A DNA stretch of 64,000 bases from Bacillota bacterium (GTDB taxonomy: Bacteria > Bacillota > Sulfobacillia > JAJZYS01 > JAJYTV01), in contig JAJZAT010000009.1 in assembly GCA_021799275.1 (NCBI GenBank), positions 33,240 to 97,239 on the forward strand. Reading direction: 5' to 3'. How positions within the stretch are numbered: the first letter of the stretch is position 1; each line of letters begins with the position of its first letter. A model generated the notes under the pieces. The model had not been told where the DNA came from. It ran no database searches and saw only the letters and a program-made list of their open reading frames with translations. The position numbers and the translations under genes were made by a program. Positions 8,734-16,584 of the stretch are shown in pieces.

Positions 8734-9111
8734 TTGCGCATCCTGCACACGCGCATCCGCGTGAGGGACCTCGAGCGTTCCATCGCCTTCTATCGCGACG
8801 TTCTCGGCCTTGAGGAGGCCGGGCGGCAGACCTCGCCGCGCGGCAACCAGCTCGCCTTCATGCTAGACCCCGAGTCGGGCCACGAGATCGAGCTCTGCTT
8901 CCAGCCCGGCGAGCCGGACTTCAAGTTCCCGGAGGACATCTTCCACATCGCGCTCGCCGTGGGTGACCTCACCGAGGTGGGCAAGCGGCTCGAGGCGCGC
9001 GGCATCCCCTTCACGGACGGTCCGCACTTCAGCGAGCGCGGCTCGGCGCTAGCGTTCATCGACGATCCCGACGGCTACGAGATCGAGCTGCTGCAGGAGC
9101 CTCCCGCCTGA
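8734..9111 (+). CDS. VOC-family protein, glyoxalase I-like
   Basis: A 125-residue vicinal-oxygen-chelate protein with two beta-alpha-beta-beta-beta modules. It begins ILHTRIRVRDLERSIAFYRD and ends FIDDPDGYEIELL. Candidate metal ligands are His near the N-terminus, Glu of the HEIELC strand, His of FHIALAV and Glu of the final strand, the layout of lactoylglutathione lyase (GloA). I chose the TTG at 8734 because GGGAGGAAT precedes it by about 6 nt; the long track ORF reads backward through the permease. Glyoxalase I activity is likely but not certain. Its stop overlaps the ATG of the next gene by 1 nt. Confidence 0.85.
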   Translation: MRILHTRIRVRDLERSIAFYRDVLGLEEAGRQTSPRGNQLAFMLDPESGHEIELCFQPGEPDFKFPEDIFHIALAVGDLTEVGKRLEARGIPFTDGPHFSERGSALAFIDDPDGYEIELLQEPPA

Positions 9112-9887
9112 TGCCGCTGGAGGACGACTTCTGCGACATCATCCGCAAGGCGCGCTGGGGTCAGGGGCTGAGCGTTGCCGACACGGCGTCCGCCGCCGGC
9201 ATCGGTGACCTGCGCCTGCAGGCGCTCGAGGCCGGGCAGATGCCGAGCGCCGCCGAAGTGGACCACCTGGCCGAGGTGCTGTCGCTGCGCGCGGGGCCGC
9301 TGCGGGCCATCGCCACGGGCGGCGCGGAGCCCCCGCCGGTCGCCACGACATCGCCCTACAGGGTGCAGGCGGTGTTCGCGCATGACGTCGGCGCGTTCGC
9401 CTATGCCGTGCATGGCCCCGAGGGCGACTTCCTCGTCGACTGCGGCGGCGCGGTGGAGGACCTCGTGCGCTCGCTGGGCCGCAGGCCCGACGGCGTACTC
9501 GTGACCCACGGCCATCACGATCACGTAGGGGGCCTTGGCGCCTTGCCGACCGGGGTGCCCGTCTACGCGCATCCAGAGCTTGCAGGGCGCATCTCCGGCG
9601 CCAAGGCGCTCGAGGACGGCGCGAGGGTCTTCGGCCTCACGGTACGCCACGCGCCGGGTCATAGCGGCGACATGCTGGCCTTCGTGGGCGAGGGGGCGAC
9701 GTTCGTCGGCGACACGATCTTCGCGGGATCGCTGGGACGCGCCCAGTCGCCCGAGAGCTACCCCGTCCTGCTCGAGACCGCCCGGCGCCTCCTGACGGCC
9801 CCCGACGACACCCGACTCTACTGCGGACACGGTCCGGTCACGACGGTGGGCTGGGAGCGCGGGCACAACGCGTTCCCGATCGCCTAG
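9111..9887 (+). CDS. Metallo-beta-lactamase-fold hydrolase with N-terminal HTH-like region
   Basis: A 258-residue protein. The first ~75 residues resemble an XRE helix-turn-helix (LSVADTASAAGIG...LEAGQMPSAAEVDHLAEVLSL). The rest is an MBL-fold hydrolase with THGHHDHVGG, APGHSGDM, FVGDTIF and a late GHG, enough ligands for a dinuclear metal site of the glyoxalase II type. Lying 1 nt from the glyoxalase I-like gene suggests a role in aldehyde or thioester detoxification, but other MBL substrates are equally possible. The HTH part could sense or regulate, or may simply be a structural domain. Confidence 0.85.
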   Translation: MPLEDDFCDIIRKARWGQGLSVADTASAAGIGDLRLQALEAGQMPSAAEVDHLAEVLSLRAGPLRAIATGGAEPPPVATTSPYRVQAVFAHDVGAFAYAVHGPEGDFLVDCGGAVEDLVRSLGRRPDGVLVTHGHHDHVGGLGALPTGVPVYAHPELAGRISGAKALEDGARVFGLTVRHAPGHSGDMLAFVGEGATFVGDTIFAGSLGRAQSPESYPVLLETARRLLTAPDDTRLYCGHGPVTTVGWERGHNAFPIA

Positions 9888-9889
9888 TC

Positions 9890-10744
9890 ATGGAGGGCAC
9901 GCGGCGGCTGCCGGGCCCCGGCAGGTGGGCGATCGAGGTCTGGCGGGGAGACGCCGTGCGCCAGGCCATCGGCCGCAGTCTCGGACCCGGCGCCGTCGTC
10001 GCGGGCCGGCCGGGCACGCCGAGCCCCAGCTGGCTCGCGGGCCTGCCCTTCGGTCCGGACCAGTTCTTCATCGGCAGCGCGTCCGGCGCCCTGGGCATCG
10101 ACGATCTGCCGCAGCTGCTCGTGACGCTGCTTCAGGAGCTGCCGCCCTACGTCCGGCGCGTCTACCACTACGACGCCAGCTGGCTCGCGCCGGTTGGCCG
10201 CGCCTATCTGGGGCAGGGCTTCGAGGAATTCGTGCACCGCTACAGCATGCAGCGGCGCCTGCCCGCCGCGAACGCGCCGCAGCAGCGCCTGACCTTGCTG
10301 CCCTTCATCCCGGAGCGCCAGGAGCTCTTCGCCGAGACCTACGGCGGCTGCCTCGTCGACTGCCGCTCGCCGATGTCGCTCGAGGACCTCGAGGATCCGG
10401 CCGCCGCGCTCGCATTCCAGGCCGCGCAGGACCACGGGCCGGATGGGCGCCGCTGGTACCTCGGCCTCCTGCCGGACGGGCAGCCGGCCGGCATGGCGCT
10501 CCTCGACCGCTATGGCCCCGCGCCGAGCGACTGGGTGGTGAGCTTTCTCGGCACCGTCGCGGATGCCCGTGGCCAGGGATATGGGCGTGAACTCCTCCTG
10601 CGCGCCGCCGCCCATGCGACCCGCGCCGGCGCACGCCGCCTGCACCTCGCCGTCTGCCAGACGAACGAGCCCGCGCTGGGGCTGTACCGCAGCACGGGCT
10701 TTCGCACGGAAGAGACATATCGCGTGTTCAGGCTGGCCCGCTAG
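9890..10744 (+). CDS. GNAT-family N-acetyltransferase
   Basis: A 284-residue protein whose C-terminal ~130 residues carry the GNAT acetyl-CoA signature VADARGQGYGRELLLRAA, followed by NEPALGLYRSTGF, typical of the last strands. The N-terminal half is only weakly similar to known folds and may be a degenerate second GNAT module. It starts 2 nt after the MBL gene, so it is probably in the same transcript. The acceptor substrate is unknown. Confidence 0.8.
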   Translation: MEGTRRLPGPGRWAIEVWRGDAVRQAIGRSLGPGAVVAGRPGTPSPSWLAGLPFGPDQFFIGSASGALGIDDLPQLLVTLLQELPPYVRRVYHYDASWLAPVGRAYLGQGFEEFVHRYSMQRRLPAANAPQQRLTLLPFIPERQELFAETYGGCLVDCRSPMSLEDLEDPAAALAFQAAQDHGPDGRRWYLGLLPDGQPAGMALLDRYGPAPSDWVVSFLGTVADARGQGYGRELLLRAAAHATRAGARRLHLAVCQTNEPALGLYRSTGFRTEETYRVFRLAR

Positions 10745-10747
10745 CCT

Positions 10748-11056
10748 TCAGGCGTGCTGGCGCTCGATGTAGCCCATAAGGCTGGCGATGCAGGTCAGGG
10801 TGCCGACGACCAGGAAGTTGGTCGCAGGCAGGGACGGGTGCACGAACGGCACCGCGACCAGCGCGAGGCCGAAGAGGCCCGAGGCGACGAACGGCCAGCG
10901 GTCGGGCACGAGGTTCGCCACGATGCCCGCGAGCACGATGAGAAAGCCGAGCAGCACCGAGCTCTCGACGGTGAACGGGTCCGAGATGTGCAGCGCGTAG
11001 GTCGAAGAGAGTTGCCATACGCCGAGGATGAGGACGAGCCAGCGCCAAAGCCGCAT
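10748..11056 (-). CDS. Small four-helix membrane protein
   Basis: A 102-residue protein made almost wholly of four hydrophobic helices (LVLILGVWQLSSTY; SSVLLGFLIVLAGIVANLV; FVASGLFGLALVAVPFV; FLVVGTLTCIASLMGYI). The organisation and the early tryptophans resemble the SPW repeat family of small membrane proteins, but I cannot confirm that. It lies just downstream of the DtxR/MntR-type regulator on the same strand, 49 nt away, and is convergent with the GNAT gene. Function unknown. Confidence 0.7.
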   Translation of the reverse strand: MRLWRWLVLILGVWQLSSTYALHISDPFTVESSVLLGFLIVLAGIVANLVPDRWPFVASGLFGLALVAVPFVHPSLPATNFLVVGTLTCIASLMGYIERQHA

Positions 11057-11105
11057 CGCCTTTGCCCCCTTCCGTACTCGGGGTATGTCGACCGGGCCTC
11101 CGCGC

Positions 11106-11759
11106 TTACCTGGGCCGGACCAGGAGACGCCGCGCGGTTTCGAGGGGGATCGCGATCCGCTGGTCGCCCAGGCGACAGGTCAGGCCGGCCTGCATGTTCT
11201 GGGTGACGCGAAGATCCGTGCCTGGCGTCAGCCCAAGCTCCTCGAGCTCTTTGAGAAAGTCGGCGAGTCCCTCCACCTGCTCGAAGACGCGGTCGATGAC
11301 GACGGCTTCGCCAGGTGCCGTCTCGGCAAGGGTATGCAGGGGGTCGCCATCAGAGTCTGCGAGACCCGGGATCGGATTGCCGTGCGGACACGTGGTCGGG
11401 CGTCCGAGGCTCTGCCAGAGGCGCTCCTCGATCAGCGGCGTGAGGGCGTGCTCCAGGTGATGGGCTTCGCGATGGCACTCCGCCCAGTCGAGCCCCAAGA
11501 CGTCGTATGCCCAGCGTTCCGCGAGGCGATGCCGCCGCACGACTTTTTCCGCCTCGACGAGGCCCTTGGCCGTGAGCCTCAGGGCCTTCTGCCCGTCGTC
11601 CTCGACCAGCCCGTCGCGCTTCAACCGGCGCATGGCCTGGGTCACGCTCGGCGGCGAGACCCCGAGATACTCCGCCACGCGCGCGCTGTAGGGGTTCTTC
11701 GTCTCGACCGACAGAACATAGATCGCTTCGAGGTAGTGCTCCACGTTGCTGGTCGCCAC
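11106..11759 (-). CDS. DtxR/MntR-family metal-dependent repressor
   Basis: A 217-residue regulator with three parts. The N-terminal winged helix contains EYLGVSPPSVTQAMRRLKRDGLV. The metal/dimer domain contains ECHREAHHLEHAL, which supplies the His, Glu and His ligands. The C-terminal SH3/FeoA-like domain is about residues 140-215. The position that is Cys in DtxR/IdeR is His here, closer to manganese sensors but not decisive between Mn and Fe. The GTG start at 11759 is supported by homology to the YLEAIY motif. No metal transporter gene is adjacent, so its targets lie elsewhere or include the small membrane protein downstream. Confidence 0.88.
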   Translation of the reverse strand: MATSNVEHYLEAIYVLSVETKNPYSARVAEYLGVSPPSVTQAMRRLKRDGLVEDDGQKALRLTAKGLVEAEKVVRRHRLAERWAYDVLGLDWAECHREAHHLEHALTPLIEERLWQSLGRPTTCPHGNPIPGLADSDGDPLHTLAETAPGEAVVIDRVFEQVEGLADFLKELEELGLTPGTDLRVTQNMQAGLTCRLGDQRIAIPLETARRLLVRPR

Positions 11760-11816
11760 CGCACATCACGTTCCCTTCGCCGGCCGCTCCTCCAGGAGGC
11801 TCGCCGGAAAAGGCGA

Positions 11817-11850
11817 GAGCGGTCGGGCGAGATGTTCTGCCCGACCGCTC
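11817..11850 (-). terminator. Stem-loop after the proline dehydrogenase gene
   Basis: The arms GAGCGGTCGGGC and GCCCGACCGCTC form a perfect 12-bp stem with a 10-nt loop. Read on the minus strand the stem is followed by TCGCCTTTTCC, a weak T tract. It lies between the PRODH stop (11908) and the DtxR/MntR-type gene start (11759), so it probably ends the PRODH transcript. Confidence 0.75.
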
Positions 11851-11907
11851 GCTTTCTCCTGCTACCCACCGGCCCGATTCATGGCCGCTCGGTGCCGGGA
11901 CCAACCA

Positions 11908-12888
11908 TCAGTTGCCGAAAAAGCCCCGCAGGAAGAAGCCCACGTTGGCGGGCCGCTCCGCAAGGCGGCGCATGAAGTAGGCGTACCAGTCGGTGCCGTA
12001 CGGGACGTAGCAGCGCACCCTGTAGCCCGCCGCCGCCAGCTCCCGCTGGCGCGCTGAGCGGATGCCGTAGAGCATCTGGAACTCGAAGCGGTCGCGGGGG
12101 ATCTGGCGCTCCTTGACCCATCCCTCGACCTTCTGGATGATCGCTTCGTCGTGGGTGGCGATGGCGACGTAGTGGTCGCGCCTCAGGCACATGTCCACGA
12201 GCTCGAGGTAGTTGCGGTCGACGTCCGCCTTCTGCGGGAAGGCGACGCTCTCGGGCTCGAGGTAGGCGCCCTTGACGAGGCGGACGGTGACGCCTTCGGC
12301 GATCAGCCGCTCGAGGTCGTTCTTGGTGCGGTAAAGGTAGCTTTGCAGCACCGTGCCGATCCTGTCGTAATCCCGCCGCAGGGCGAAAAGGACATCAAGC
12401 GTCGCATCGACGTGCTGCGAGTCCTCCATGTCGACGCGGACGAAGTTCTGGCTCTCCCGGGCGGCGGCGACGATGCGCCGCATGTTGCCGAGGCACTCCT
12501 CGCGGCCCACGTCGAGCCCCATCTGCGTGAGCTTGATCGAGACGTTGGCGTCCACCTTGGCGTCGGCGATGGCGTGCAGCACGTCGATGTAGGCGTTGGC
12601 CTGCACCTGGGCCTCCTCGGCCTTGGTCACGCTCTCGCCCAGGTGGTCGAGCGTGGCCAGGATGCCTTGGCCGTTGAGCTCCCTGATCGTCGCGATGGCG
12701 TCCTCAAGGGTCACGCCCGCGAAGAACCGCCTCGCCCCCAGGGACTTGTCGCGCTTGTGCACGAAGCGGGACACCGATGGCGAATCCGCGAGGTGAAGAA
12801 TCAATTGACGCAAGAATTGCGTACTGTCCAATGCACGTCGCCCTTTCCGCAGCGCCGGTAAAAAAAGCTTGAGTCCGGCGAACATCAT
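11908..12888 (-). CDS. Proline dehydrogenase, monofunctional
   Basis: A 326-residue FAD enzyme oxidising L-proline to pyrroline-5-carboxylate at the membrane face, the first step of proline catabolism. Landmarks are LDHLGESV, SIKLTQMGLD, VRVDMEDS, QSYLYRT, RLVKGAYLEP (flavin/substrate lysine region), FQMLYGI and the final YVPYGTDWYAYFMRRLAERP that binds the proline carboxylate. It is the short bacterial form without the P5C dehydrogenase domain of PutA. No P5C dehydrogenase gene is adjacent. The start is not marked by a clear Shine-Dalgarno sequence, so a slightly internal start is possible. Confidence 0.93.
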   Translation of the reverse strand: MMFAGLKLFLPALRKGRRALDSTQFLRQLILHLADSPSVSRFVHKRDKSLGARRFFAGVTLEDAIATIRELNGQGILATLDHLGESVTKAEEAQVQANAYIDVLHAIADAKVDANVSIKLTQMGLDVGREECLGNMRRIVAAARESQNFVRVDMEDSQHVDATLDVLFALRRDYDRIGTVLQSYLYRTKNDLERLIAEGVTVRLVKGAYLEPESVAFPQKADVDRNYLELVDMCLRRDHYVAIATHDEAIIQKVEGWVKERQIPRDRFEFQMLYGIRSARQRELAAAGYRVRCYVPYGTDWYAYFMRRLAERPANVGFFLRGFFGN

Positions 12889-13226
12889 AGCACCCGGCGT
12901 GGTGCAGGGCCATGTCTATTGGTGTGCAGCGGGGCCGCTCGGACAATCCGACCCGCCTGCCCCTATCCAAGCTCGCCGGGACATTTGGCCACGTGCGACG
13001 GCGGGACATGGGAGATCGTGCAGGCATACGCCACCACGGCGTGCGCCACCGGGCCGGGCAAGTTCACTGGACAAATGGACGGAGAAGCTCATCCATTAGG
13101 CGGATTCCAGGATCGTCCAATAGGCCGGGGACCCGGCCTGAAGGGACCGGGTATGCTGTCCCTCGAGGATGAAAAATCTCCCAGTCGGCAGCATTCGATC
13201 CGACCTGGAAAGCGGGGGCCTAGTGC
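12889..13226. other. Intergenic region between divergent PRODH and XRE-TPR genes
   Basis: These 338 nt separate two divergently transcribed genes and must hold both promoters. I see no convincing small gene. ACCCGG and CCGGGT form a short inverted repeat around 13132-13153. CCATTAGGCG and CCAATAGGCC are similar decamers about 25 nt apart around 13093-13125 that could be binding sites for the XRE regulator encoded downstream. Confidence 0.4.
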
Positions 13227-14579
13227 ATGGGTTTCTCCACGGCCGACGGCCAGGTCCCGCCAGGACCGCTCACGGCGACGCAGGCCGTCGCGGGGGCGGC
13301 ACCGGAACGTCTGCTCGGACCGCAGCAGCTTGCCGCGATCGGCGCCCGCGTGCGTCGGCTGCGCCTTGAGGCCGGTTGGACCCAGGAAGAGATCGGACAC
13401 CCCTTCTCGAAGGCGTATGTCAGCCAGATCGAGACAGGGCGGGTCCCGCCGTCGCTGGCGCTGCTCTCGGTCATCGCATTCCGCCTCGGGACTTCGATCG
13501 AGGAACTGGCGCCCGAGGTGGGAAGCGGCCACGGGCCAGAGGACGTCGCGCAACTCTGGGAGGCGGCCGAGCGCTTGGGACGCCACGGCGAACTCGCCAG
13601 CGAGCTTGAAATGCTGGAGCAGGCGTCCCGGCTGGCCGCGGTGGTGGGGGGGCCAGAGCTTCAGGGGCAGGCCCTCTTGCGCCACGCCGACGCCTTGCGC
13701 CGGGCCGGCCGGATCGAGGCGGCGCTGACGGCGACGACGTCGGCCTTCGAGGTGTATGGCCGCGCGGGGTCGTCGCGCCTGCTGGGGCGGTGCTACGTAT
13801 CAGCCGCCATGACCTACCGGGATCGCGGCGACCTCGAACGTTCCGGGGCCTGTCTCGAGCAGGCCCTGCGGCACGTGCCGCGGCGCGATACGGCGTACGG
13901 TCGGGCGCTGATCGACCTCGGACGGTTGCTCCTGCGCCTCGGCAGGCTCGAGGATGCCGGCGCGCGGGCGGAGCAGGCCGCAAGGCTCTGCCGCGAGTGT
14001 GGCGACGCCCGCGAGGAGGCTCTCGCGTATCTGCTGCTCGTCGAGGTCCGGCTGGAGCAGCAAAGGCCGTCAGACGCCGAGCGGGCACTCGACCTCGCCA
14101 GGAACGTGGTGGAGCGCATGGCCGACGGGACGCTGGCGGACACCTTGCCGGCACTGGAGGTCTTGGTCTCCTTCGCCTGCGGCCGGAGTGACGCGTCGGA
14201 ACTCGAGAAATCGCTGCAGGCTGCGGACGCCGCCGGCGACGACGCGGCTTGCGTCCTGCTGGCCAGGGCCCTGACAGGAAGCTATCTCGGAGGGCATGAC
14301 GCGCAAGCGGCTCTCGCGATTGCGGAGACGGGCCTCGCCCACGCCCGCCGGGCCAAGGACTGGATGTATATGGCCGAACTCGCCTCGCGCCTAGCCCTCG
14401 CCCTGGCCCTTGCGGATCGGCCCGACGAGGCGGCGGCGGCCTTGGTGCGGGCCAGGGAGGCCTATACGGCCATGCGCCGTCCGGCCGCCATCGAGGACAT
14501 GTTGCGGGAGATCGCGGCGAGGCTGCAGGAGGTCCCGCCGGCCCTGAAGGCTCTGCTGCAGCCTCCGTCTCCGCTCTGA
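13227..14579 (+). CDS. XRE helix-turn-helix protein with TPR-like repeats
   Basis: A 450-residue regulator. An XRE DNA-binding domain sits at about residues 35-95 (GARVRRLRLEAGWTQEEIG...SKAYVSQIETGRVPPSLALLS). Some 340 residues of helical repeats follow, with TPR-like spacing (A..Y...GDLERSGACLEQALR, LGRLEDAGARAEQAARLCRE). This architecture resembles the RRNPP/PlcR-like peptide-responsive regulators and sporulation-linked TPR regulators of Bacillota, but no peptide gene is recognisable next to it. A GGGGGC stretch precedes the ATG. Its target could be its own intergenic region. Confidence 0.8.
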   Translation: MGFSTADGQVPPGPLTATQAVAGAAPERLLGPQQLAAIGARVRRLRLEAGWTQEEIGHPFSKAYVSQIETGRVPPSLALLSVIAFRLGTSIEELAPEVGSGHGPEDVAQLWEAAERLGRHGELASELEMLEQASRLAAVVGGPELQGQALLRHADALRRAGRIEAALTATTSAFEVYGRAGSSRLLGRCYVSAAMTYRDRGDLERSGACLEQALRHVPRRDTAYGRALIDLGRLLLRLGRLEDAGARAEQAARLCRECGDAREEALAYLLLVEVRLEQQRPSDAERALDLARNVVERMADGTLADTLPALEVLVSFACGRSDASELEKSLQAADAAGDDAACVLLARALTGSYLGGHDAQAALAIAETGLAHARRAKDWMYMAELASRLALALALADRPDEAAAALVRAREAYTAMRRPAAIEDMLREIAARLQEVPPALKALLQPPSPL

Positions 14580-14697
14580 CCGAGGGGCTCTAGCATGTCG
14601 CCTGCCGTGGCGCGGCCAACGGGTGCGGCAAGGCGGCCCACCTTCGACCGGCGGACTACGCCCTTGTCGGTGTTCGATTGGCCAAGCCTGCGTTAAG

Positions 14698-15246
14698 ATG
14701 GGCAGCGGGGCGGGAATTGGCACACCCATAGGGGGAGTAGGCACGGACATTCGGCTTCGTGAACTGAACCTGAGCGATGGCAGGGACGTCTTCGACATGC
14801 TGCACGAGATACCGCCGGAAGAGAACGGTTTTATGAACAGCGCACACGAACTTTCATTTGAACAGTTCCCCGGTTTCCTGAGGAAGGAGCGCGACTCTTC
14901 CGAAGGGATCAACTTGGACAAAAGCCGCGTACCGCAAACCATTTACTGGCTGACGGCCGATGGGAAGCCTGTGGGATTTGGGAAGTTGCGTCACTACCTG
15001 AATGACAGTTTAAGAAGGTATGGCGGGCACATCGGATACGCCATCAGACCTTCCGAGCGCGGAAAAGGCTACGGGAATATCCTTTTGAAGGAACTGCTGA
15101 AAGCGGCAAAGTGCAGGGGGATCTCGGAGGTTCTCCTTACGGTTGCGGAGCACAATACGCCGTCCAGAAGAGTCATTGAAGCAAACGGCGGAGTCCTTGC
15201 AGCCCTGTCGGATGGTGAGTGCAACTACTGGGTGCGGCTGGTCTGA
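14698..15246 (+). CDS. GNAT-family acetyltransferase of lower GC content
   Basis: About 182 residues with a clear GNAT core: GGHIGYAIRPSERGKGYG for acetyl-CoA binding, then TVAEHNTPSRRVIEANGG. The DNA, for example around 14820-14890 and 15100-15180, is clearly poorer in GC than the genes on either side and uses A/T-ending codons, which suggests recent acquisition. The start is uncertain: the ATG at 14698 lacks a good ribosome site, and the similarity begins near TDIRLRELNLSD, about 16 residues in. The C-terminal ECNYWVRL is typical of small Bacillota GNAT proteins. Confidence 0.8.
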   Translation: MGSGAGIGTPIGGVGTDIRLRELNLSDGRDVFDMLHEIPPEENGFMNSAHELSFEQFPGFLRKERDSSEGINLDKSRVPQTIYWLTADGKPVGFGKLRHYLNDSLRRYGGHIGYAIRPSERGKGYGNILLKELLKAAKCRGISEVLLTVAEHNTPSRRVIEANGGVLAALSDGECNYWVRLV

Positions 15247-15340
15247 CGTCCAGCCGGGATTGAAAAGGCATCACGCGTCGCGACGAGCACCGCACGGACG
15301 GCGCTCGTCGCGCACGTTCCGGGCCGAGGCGTGGGCCGAT

Positions 15341-15880
15341 TCAGGAAGCGGGATCCTTCAGGGTGAAGCGCCAGGCGCAGGCGTAGTCCCGCGGGATGTC
15401 GTCGGGCGGGCAGGCGATGACTTCCGTCTCGATGCGGGGGTCGATCGTCTCGGCAAAGCCGCTGTACTCCACGATGCCTACCGACTTGCAGGGGAAGTCC
15501 GGCAGGCCCTTGCGGCGACGCGCTTCCTGGACGCGGCAGGTGCGCATGCGGAAGACGAGCGTGTCCTCGGAGACGCGCTCGGACTCCTGGTCGTTCAGGA
15601 GGGCGTACAGGCGGAAGCGCAGGGCGCGATCCAGCAACTCGAGGCCGCCGTTCTTCTCCGCGCCGAAGAAGCGCAAGATACGCGTAGCCTCGTTGCGCGT
15701 CATGCCGTACCAGGCCTCGGCGTCCAGGCGGATCGCCTCGTCCATGCCATGGGCGCGCTCCACCGCCTGGAACCAGAGGCCGTCGTGCGCAAGCCAGCGC
15801 TTGGCCATATCCGACAGCAGCTCCTGCAGCTGCTCCTTGGTCAGGGACTCGATGTCCTCGGGCAGTTCGGTCCGCTCCAC
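15341..15880 (-). CDS. DUF6125-like cytosolic protein
   Basis: A protein of about 179 residues containing MAKRWLAHDGLWFQAVE, then MRTCRVQEARRRKGLPDFPCKSVG and VIACPPDD, a conserved set of cysteines. This pattern resembles the DUF6125 family, said to be related to the amino-thiazoline carboxylate hydrolase fold. No activity is established. I prefer the GTG at 15880, preceded by GGGAGGGAAAGGAAC, to the track start at 15919; the shorter form matches the usual family N-terminus. It is divergent from the purine operon and shares its upstream region, so it could be co-regulated with it. Confidence 0.7.
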   Translation of the reverse strand: MERTELPEDIESLTKEQLQELLSDMAKRWLAHDGLWFQAVERAHGMDEAIRLDAEAWYGMTRNEATRILRFFGAEKNGGLELLDRALRFRLYALLNDQESERVSEDTLVFRMRTCRVQEARRRKGLPDFPCKSVGIVEYSGFAETIDPRIETEVIACPPDDIPRDYACAWRFTLKDPAS

Positions 15881-15972
15881 GTTCCTTTCCCTCCCGGTCC
15901 GCCGGTCTTGCTCCGACACTACACCTTCAGGTTGGACGCGCCGAGGTGCGAACGGACCAGTTTACGCCAGCA

Positions 15973-16016
15973 ATTCCCGAACAAATATGCAATGACCATT
16001 AAAAACGTTCGGCTTT
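15973..16016. promoter_or_regulatory. Inverted PurR-type box pair upstream of purE
   Basis: CCGAAC at 15977-15982 with A/T flanks (AATTCCCGAACAAAT) and its inverse GTTCGG at 16007-16012 with A/T flanks (AAAAACGTTCGGCTTTTG) match the Bacillus PurBox (AWWWCCGAACWWT) in the inverted paired arrangement and with close to the known spacing. They lie between the DUF6125-like gene and purE. Bacillus PurR represses purine genes from such operators and is released by PRPP. A purR gene is not in this window. Confidence 0.75.
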
Positions 16017-16065
16017 TGTTGACCCGCGCATGTTGGTGGCGGTAGTCTGGTTGTGGAGGGATCTG

Positions 16066-16584
16066 ATGCAGCCTTACGTGCTTGTCGTGCTCGGCAGCGA
16101 TTCCGATCTGCCGCGCATGCAGGGCCTTCTGACCGTTTTCGAGGAGCTCGAGGTGCCGTTCGAGATGGCGCTGGCTTCGGCGCACCGCGACCCGGGGCGC
16201 GTCGGGGAGCTTGCGCAGGGCGCCGCGGATCGCGGCATCAAGGTGATCATCGCGGCCGCCGGCATGGCGGCGCACCTGGCCGGCGCGATGGCCTCCCGGA
16301 CGGTGTTGCCGGTGATTGGGGTACCGCTCAGCGGATCGGCGCTTTCGGGCGTCGACGCCCTCTACAGCACAGTGCAGATGCCAAAAGGCATGCCCGTGGC
16401 CACGGTCGGCATCGACCGCGGCGACAATGCCGCCTATCTCGCCGCGCAGATCCTGGCGCTGCAGGACGCCGAGATCGGCAAGCGGCTCACGCGCGCGCGC
16501 GAGGCGCAGCGCCTGCAACTGGAGGCCAAGGACCGGCGCCTGCAGGAACTCGGGCCGCAGGGCTATCTGGAGGCGTCGCGATGA
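16066..16584 (+). CDS. purE: N5-carboxyaminoimidazole ribonucleotide mutase
   Basis: A 172-residue PurE that forms carboxyaminoimidazole ribonucleotide, step six of purine synthesis. GSDSDLPRMQ at the N-terminus binds phosphate, SAHRDP contains the catalytic His, and AAGMAAHLAG plus YSTVQMPKGMPVAT complete the site. The SAHR and AAHL elements are those of class I PurE, which works with PurK, yet purK is not between purE and purB as in Bacillus. The start is the ATG at 16066, which follows TGGAGGG by 5 nt. It overlaps purB by 4 nt. It is the first gene of the 11-gene operon. Confidence 0.94.
   Translation: MQPYVLVVLGSDSDLPRMQGLLTVFEELEVPFEMALASAHRDPGRVGELAQGAADRGIKVIIAAAGMAAHLAGAMASRTVLPVIGVPLSGSALSGVDALYSTVQMPKGMPVATVGIDRGDNAAYLAAQILALQDAEIGKRLTRAREAQRLQLEAKDRRLQELGPQGYLEASR

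Noticed and set aside
16019-16048. TTGACC...TAGTCT as purE promoter
   Set aside because: The predicted transcript start would fall on the ribosome site, leaving no leader. The promoter is more likely nearer the PurR boxes, but I cannot place it.
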